Assembly (NCBI GenBank): GCA_903912585.1
Contig: CAIWHY010000080.1
Coordinates: forward strand, 1 to 10,107
DNA length: 10,107 nt
Source: an uncultured Thermoleophilia bacterium
Lineage (GTDB): Bacteria > Actinomycetota > Thermoleophilia > UBA2241
Direction: 5' to 3'
The first letter of the stretch is position 1; every line of letters starts with the position of its first letter. Shown here piece by piece: positions 7,601-10,107 of this stretch. The position numbers were made by a program, and so were the translations under genes. The notes under the pieces are model-generated. The model searched no databases. It was not told where the DNA came from and was given only the letters and a program-made list of their open reading frames with translations.

Positions 7601-10038
7601 TCACGGTCATCGAAGGTGCCGGGCTGCGCACGATCATGCGCGTGGAGCACGGCAAGGTTGACGAGGAGTGGATCGGCCAGTTCCTCCCGCTGGCCGACGC
7701 GGCCGTCACGCGCGAGGTCATCGAGACCAAGCGGCCCACGGTCGTGGCCTCGCTGCGCGACCCGCGCCTCACGGCCAGAGTGCACGAGATCAACCGGGAC
7801 TACGAGAAGAAGAGCTGGGCGACGCTGCCTCTCGTGGTCAAGGACCGCGTGATCGGCACCGTCGAGCTCGTGGAGAGCGGCGCCGAGCGCTCGTTCACGA
7901 GCAGCGAGCTGGAGACGGCGGCGGCCATCTGCCACGCCGCCGCGATGGCGATCGAGAACGCCGCCTTGTTCGAGAGCGAACAGGCGGCCAACCAGGAGTC
8001 GCTGCTCCTCAACGAGATCGCGCGGCGCACGGCCGCAAGCCTCGACATCGAGGAGATCGTCGATGCCGCCACCGACGAGCTGCGCAAGCTCATGCCGTTC
8101 GACACCCACGCCCTCCTCATCGTCGAGAACGGACTCATCGCCAAGGTGATCTCACCCGACCCACGGCTGACATCACTCGGCAGCGCCGGCGCCCCGGAGT
8201 TCGGCCGGCGCTTCCTGGACGAGCTTCGCGAGCGACGCGTGGTCGTGTTTCACGATACGGACGCGGTTTCGCGACCAGCCGGCCATCCGCAGCTGCCCGG
8301 CCTGCGCTCCGCCGTCTCCATCGCCCTCTTGTCCGAGGGCGAGATCATCGGCTCACTGCATCTGGCCAGCAGCAGCGCGGACGCGTTCGCCGATCTCGAC
8401 ACCCGGCTGCTGGAGCGGGTCGCCACGCAGCTTTCGCTGGCGATCAAGAACGCACGGCTCTACGAAGAGATCAAGCAGATGCACCTCGGCAATCTCAAGG
8501 CCCTGAGCTCGGCGCTCAACGCCAAGGACTACTACACCCTCGGCCATGCCGCGCGCGTGGCCGCGTACACGGTCATGCTCACGCGCGAGCTCGGCTGGCC
8601 CGAGGAGGTCCTCGGCCAGCTCGAGGAGGCGGCCTACCTCCACGACATCGGCAAGATCAGCATCTCCGACCGCGTGCTCCTCAAGCCCGGCCGCCTCAAC
8701 CCGCAGGAGTGGGAACAGATGCGCCTGCACCCGGTATTCAGCGCCGAGATCATCAGGCCGCTGTTCCCGGACGAGCTCGTGCTGGCGGTGCGCCACCACC
8801 ACGAGCACTACGACGGCAGCGGCTACCCGGAGGGGCTCTCGGGCGACGACATCCCGCCCCTGGCGCGCGTCATGGCCGTGGTGGACGCCTACGACGCCAT
8901 GTCGTGCCGGCGCCCGTACAAGTCGGCGCTCACCTACGCGGAGTGCCTCGCCGAGCTCGAGCGCTGTCGGGGGACCCAGTTCGACCCGCTCATGGTCGAC
9001 GCGTTCCGCAACGTCCTCGACGACGTCGCGCGCAGACGCACGCGCGCCGAGGAGATCGCCGCGATGGCGGCAGCGGCGATCCCAGGCGACAAGCACGCGC
9101 GCCTGCACGGCCGCGACGACGAGGACACGCCAGAGTACCGCGAGATCGCCGAGACGCTGCGTGCCGTGCGCGACGCCAATCCGCCCACGCGGTTCCTGAC
9201 GACGCACGCGCGGATCGACAAGAAGTACGTCATCGGCGTCGACCCCGAGGAGTCGGCGGCCGACAAATCGCACTTCGGCGACGAGATCTTCGCCGACGAC
9301 GAGCTCCCCCTGGTCCTCGCGGGCGAGCGGCCCCAGGTGAACACGGTGTTCGCGGACGAGTTCGGCGTCTGGGTGTCCGGCCTGGCGCCGATCCGGGACG
9401 CGAGGGGGAACGTGGTCGCGGCCGTGGCCGCCGACCTGCCGGCGCTCGGCGCCGTGGAGAGCGAGAACCTGCGCAGCGACGGCCGGCAGACGTTCGCCGC
9501 GATGCTGCAGACCGCGGCCGTGCGGCTGAGCCGGGCCGAGATCGATTCCATCACCGACGCCCTCACCGGCCTCTACAACCACCGCTACCTGCAGGAGCGC
9601 CTGAGCGAGGAACTGCTGCGCTCGCGCGAGATCGGCCAGCCGCTGTCGCTGCTGTTCTGCGACCTCGACCACTTCAAGGGCTACAACGACGCCAACGGCC
9701 ACAGCGCCGGCGACGTCGTGCTGCGTGAGGTCGCTCACATCCTCGAACAGTCGGTGCGCAACGTCGACATCGCCGGGCGATACGGCGGCGAGGAGTTCGT
9801 CGTGCTGCTGGTCGAGACCGGCCGCGAGCAGGCGCTCGTCATCGCGGAGCGGATCAGGGCGCGCATCGGCGCGGCGGGCTTCAGCGCGCACGGCACGCCG
9901 CTCACCGTGAGCATCGGCGTCGCCGGCTGCCCGGAGGACTCCGGCCGGCGCGAGGAACTGCTCGACATGGCCGACCGCGCCATGTACCTGGCCAAGCGGC
10001 GTGGCCGCGACCAGGTGGCGGCCGCCGGCGAGAGCTGA
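4699..10038 (+). CDS. MerR-type HTH / 7xGAF / HD-GYP / Cache-like / GGDEF cyclic-di-GMP switch protein
   Basis: A 1,779-residue protein with no signal peptide or membrane segment, so probably cytosolic. Residues 12-59 form a MerR/excisionase/BldC-type winged helix: VTDVARLLGVSANTVRRW, then wing SPGGHRRY (43-50). About 85-1258 hold seven GAF-like sensor domains. An HD-GYP phosphodiesterase domain (about 1263-1445) has H1283, HD 1315-1316, K1319, H1344, HHE 1367-1369, GYP 1375-1377 and D1396, so c-di-GMP hydrolysis is expected. Y1279 sits where trinuclear enzymes have Glu, hinting at a two-metal site. About 1478-1585 resemble a PDC/Cache sensor domain (IAETLRAVRDANP, GLAPIRDARGNVVAA). The C-terminal GGDEF domain (about 1611-1775) has DLDHFK (D1655), GGEEF (1696-1700) and inhibitory-site RNVD (1687-1690), so diguanylate cyclase activity with product inhibition is expected. 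The ATG at 4699 is chosen for AGGA at 4686-4689 and because the HTH begins directly after it. DNA binding, ligands and net activity are unknown. It stands alone as a transcription unit, divergent from the SDR gene. Confidence 0.93.
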   Translation: MTGLTDRDPPTWLRVTDVARLLGVSANTVRRWTDADRIAAHRSPGGHRRYLAADVLALLPDENDGAAHPGDLAELRRQSQDLRAVLRAGLELTALLVEAPREVPERVARRICELTGAPRCDVFERDGARLRLTVSIDGGEVDQSRSGSSLDLDEWAPVPEPLTAREAVAVQIGERGLDQRGRRALQRRGCRSLLWAPLVIRGELIGALEVTDARANDLAAQAEIVSGLARICAEALAIEGTYEDLARRDKALAELMRISAEVAETHDLEEFAERFALRLLTVVNADCVTIYGVSSGVIRLLLDVKRDGGVDRTNAGRLLDTGDYPSLEQLLLDYTPLVVTDVSDPRLSAHEVEDYRKWGYASSLTMPLVAGGSIVGLVDIYDDAERDWSVELEFLTGVMQLVAGVFDNAGLMSEVQERSRLQHELVLLAGSLASLGSLEALAAEAARRLRDVTGAADCDVWWREEGYLRCLASVDASGFDENASGKTLEIARFPSTERVLAERETLVVSSLNDPRMREFEREDLGEYGFNSMISLPLVTQDETVGMIDIFDTRERDFTEVREYVTTAARTIADSMQGVALLGSLRRSNAALGELVMLGDQLNEAEGLTALARIAAQRLRAILEAEDCDIWAIEGDRMRCLASLDSRGWDEEETGSERDLRAYAATQDALAANAPQVFGDLDAARLPDVEMAAYRRWGFRSMVSLPLVAEGRPIGLIDVFDTRVRDYTSTLDFIRGAGRLLAGAFEKAMLVERLESGNRDLRVLTEAGMEFGATLDVDAVLGTVAERILEVSSSDLCDIYGLVADEPAAEVLLSLGREELRDEVGRRYAVDEFSTFAEATATGRPVVRLDVLTDPRSNERDREDAREWGYTSMMTVPLLAGGGLIGFLELYNCERGGFAREEVVLGLAQVAGQAINTARLYRELDESVRWMALMSESALELSSSLDLRDTLLATARRLCASVGVPECEITVIEGAGLRTIMRVEHGKVDEEWIGQFLPLADAAVTREVIETKRPTVVASLRDPRLTARVHEINRDYEKKSWATLPLVVKDRVIGTVELVESGAERSFTSSELETAAAICHAAAMAIENAALFESEQAANQESLLLNEIARRTAASLDIEEIVDAATDELRKLMPFDTHALLIVENGLIAKVISPDPRLTSLGSAGAPEFGRRFLDELRERRVVVFHDTDAVSRPAGHPQLPGLRSAVSIALLSEGEIIGSLHLASSSADAFADLDTRLLERVATQLSLAIKNARLYEEIKQMHLGNLKALSSALNAKDYYTLGHAARVAAYTVMLTRELGWPEEVLGQLEEAAYLHDIGKISISDRVLLKPGRLNPQEWEQMRLHPVFSAEIIRPLFPDELVLAVRHHHEHYDGSGYPEGLSGDDIPPLARVMAVVDAYDAMSCRRPYKSALTYAECLAELERCRGTQFDPLMVDAFRNVLDDVARRRTRAEEIAAMAAAAIPGDKHARLHGRDDEDTPEYREIAETLRAVRDANPPTRFLTTHARIDKKYVIGVDPEESAADKSHFGDEIFADDELPLVLAGERPQVNTVFADEFGVWVSGLAPIRDARGNVVAAVAADLPALGAVESENLRSDGRQTFAAMLQTAAVRLSRAEIDSITDALTGLYNHRYLQERLSEELLRSREIGQPLSLLFCDLDHFKGYNDANGHSAGDVVLREVAHILEQSVRNVDIAGRYGGEEFVVLLVETGREQALVIAERIRARIGAAGFSAHGTPLTVSIGVAGCPEDSGRREELLDMADRAMYLAKRRGRDQVAAAGES
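4951..8472 (+). repeat. Seven tandem GAF-like domain units within the large protein
   Basis: Approximate residue limits are 85-240, 252-412, 421-583, 589-752, 758-925, 927-1090 and 1100-1258, about 165 residues each. Units 2-5 share an obvious core: a D-C-D-x-(W/Y) strand, then a DPR or DAAR loop, a (W/Y)G(F/Y).S.....PL(V/L) strand and a (I/V)G..(D/E)(I/V)(Y/F)(D/N) strand. Units 3 and 4 are closest, sharing RCLAS(V/L)D and IFDTRERDF/VFDTRVRDY. Units 1, 6 and 7 are more diverged; unit 7 lacks both the DPR and the WG positions. GAF domains bind small molecules, cofactors or cyclic nucleotides, or mediate dimerisation. No chromophore or haem site is evident to me. Confidence 0.8.
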
Positions 10039-10044
10039 GAGCGG

Positions 10045-10074
10045 CGGCGGCGCGCCGGGCGCCTGGCGCCGCCG
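10045..10074 (+). terminator. GC-only hairpin after the large gene, possible terminator
   Basis: CGGCGGCGC (10045-10053) pairs perfectly with GCGCCGCCG (10066-10074) around a 12-nt loop, starting 6 nt after the TGA. No T-run follows, so it would be a non-canonical terminator or a stabilising 3' hairpin. In DNA this GC-rich such stems also arise easily by chance. Confidence 0.4.
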
Positions 10075-10082
10075 TCAGCTCC

Positions 10083-10100
10083 GGCGCCGGCGCCGGCGCC
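10083..10100. repeat. Hexamer repeat (GGCGCC)x3
   Basis: Three perfect tandem copies of the palindromic hexamer GGCGCC lie in the last bases of the window, downstream of the large gene. This is probably a simple-sequence tract; the window ends just after it, so its true length and context are unknown. Confidence 0.6.
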
Positions 10101-10107
10101 GCCGGGC

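Noticed and set aside
3586..8109. 1,507-codon open frame on the minus strand
   Set aside because: It lies opposite the large GAF protein and also overlaps the real SDR in another frame. Its product is Arg/Ala/His/Val/Glu-rich without recognisable domains, as expected when the sense strand has extreme G/C at third positions.
7668..9728. 686-codon plus-strand frame overlapping the large gene
   Set aside because: An Arg/Ala/Pro-rich out-of-frame translation of the GAF, HD-GYP and Cache region. The overlapping frame carries the catalytic motifs.
10045..10107. Repeat array or CRISPR-like structure at the window end
   Set aside because: Only a GC hairpin and three hexamer copies are present, with no spacer-repeat periodicity of the right size.

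Overview
The window is very GC-rich and densely coded, with strong G/C preference at third codon positions. This fits a high-GC actinomycete. The fusion of a BldC/MerR-type DNA-binding domain to GAF, HD-GYP and GGDEF domains would suit deep-branching Actinomycetota such as Thermoleophilia, but that placement is inference only. No rRNA, tRNA, CRISPR array, transposase or phage gene is visible.

Left part (1-3619, + strand): the 3' end of a GntR/UTRA-type regulator, then an APC-family permease after a 41-nt gap, then an FGGY-family sugar/polyol kinase. The permease stop and kinase start are one base apart (TGAGATG), so these two are almost certainly cotranscribed and probably translationally coupled. 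A short-chain dehydrogenase/reductase (SDR) runs convergently towards the kinase (minus strand, 3696-4493). The four genes look like a small catabolic module: sense a ligand (UTRA), import it, oxidise or reduce it (SDR), phosphorylate it (FGGY). The substrate cannot be named. An amino-acid-type permease beside a sugar kinase is an odd pairing.

Middle (4494-4698): a 205-nt divergent intergenic region. It carries a perfect 14-bp inverted repeat around a possible SDR promoter, and a separate AT-richer palindrome (AGCTTT-GAT-AAAGCT) just upstream of the right-hand gene.

Right part (4699-10038, + strand): one 1,779-residue gene fills over half the window. Its protein has, in order, a MerR/excisionase-type winged helix-turn-helix, seven tandem GAF-like domains, an HD-GYP phosphodiesterase domain with its metal ligands, a PDC/Cache-like sensor segment with no membrane anchor, and a GGDEF diguanylate cyclase domain (GGEEF) with an intact RxxD inhibitory site. 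It appears to be a soluble, many-input cyclic-di-GMP switch that may also bind DNA. This is the most notable object in the window. The last 69 nt hold a GC-only hairpin and a short hexamer repeat.
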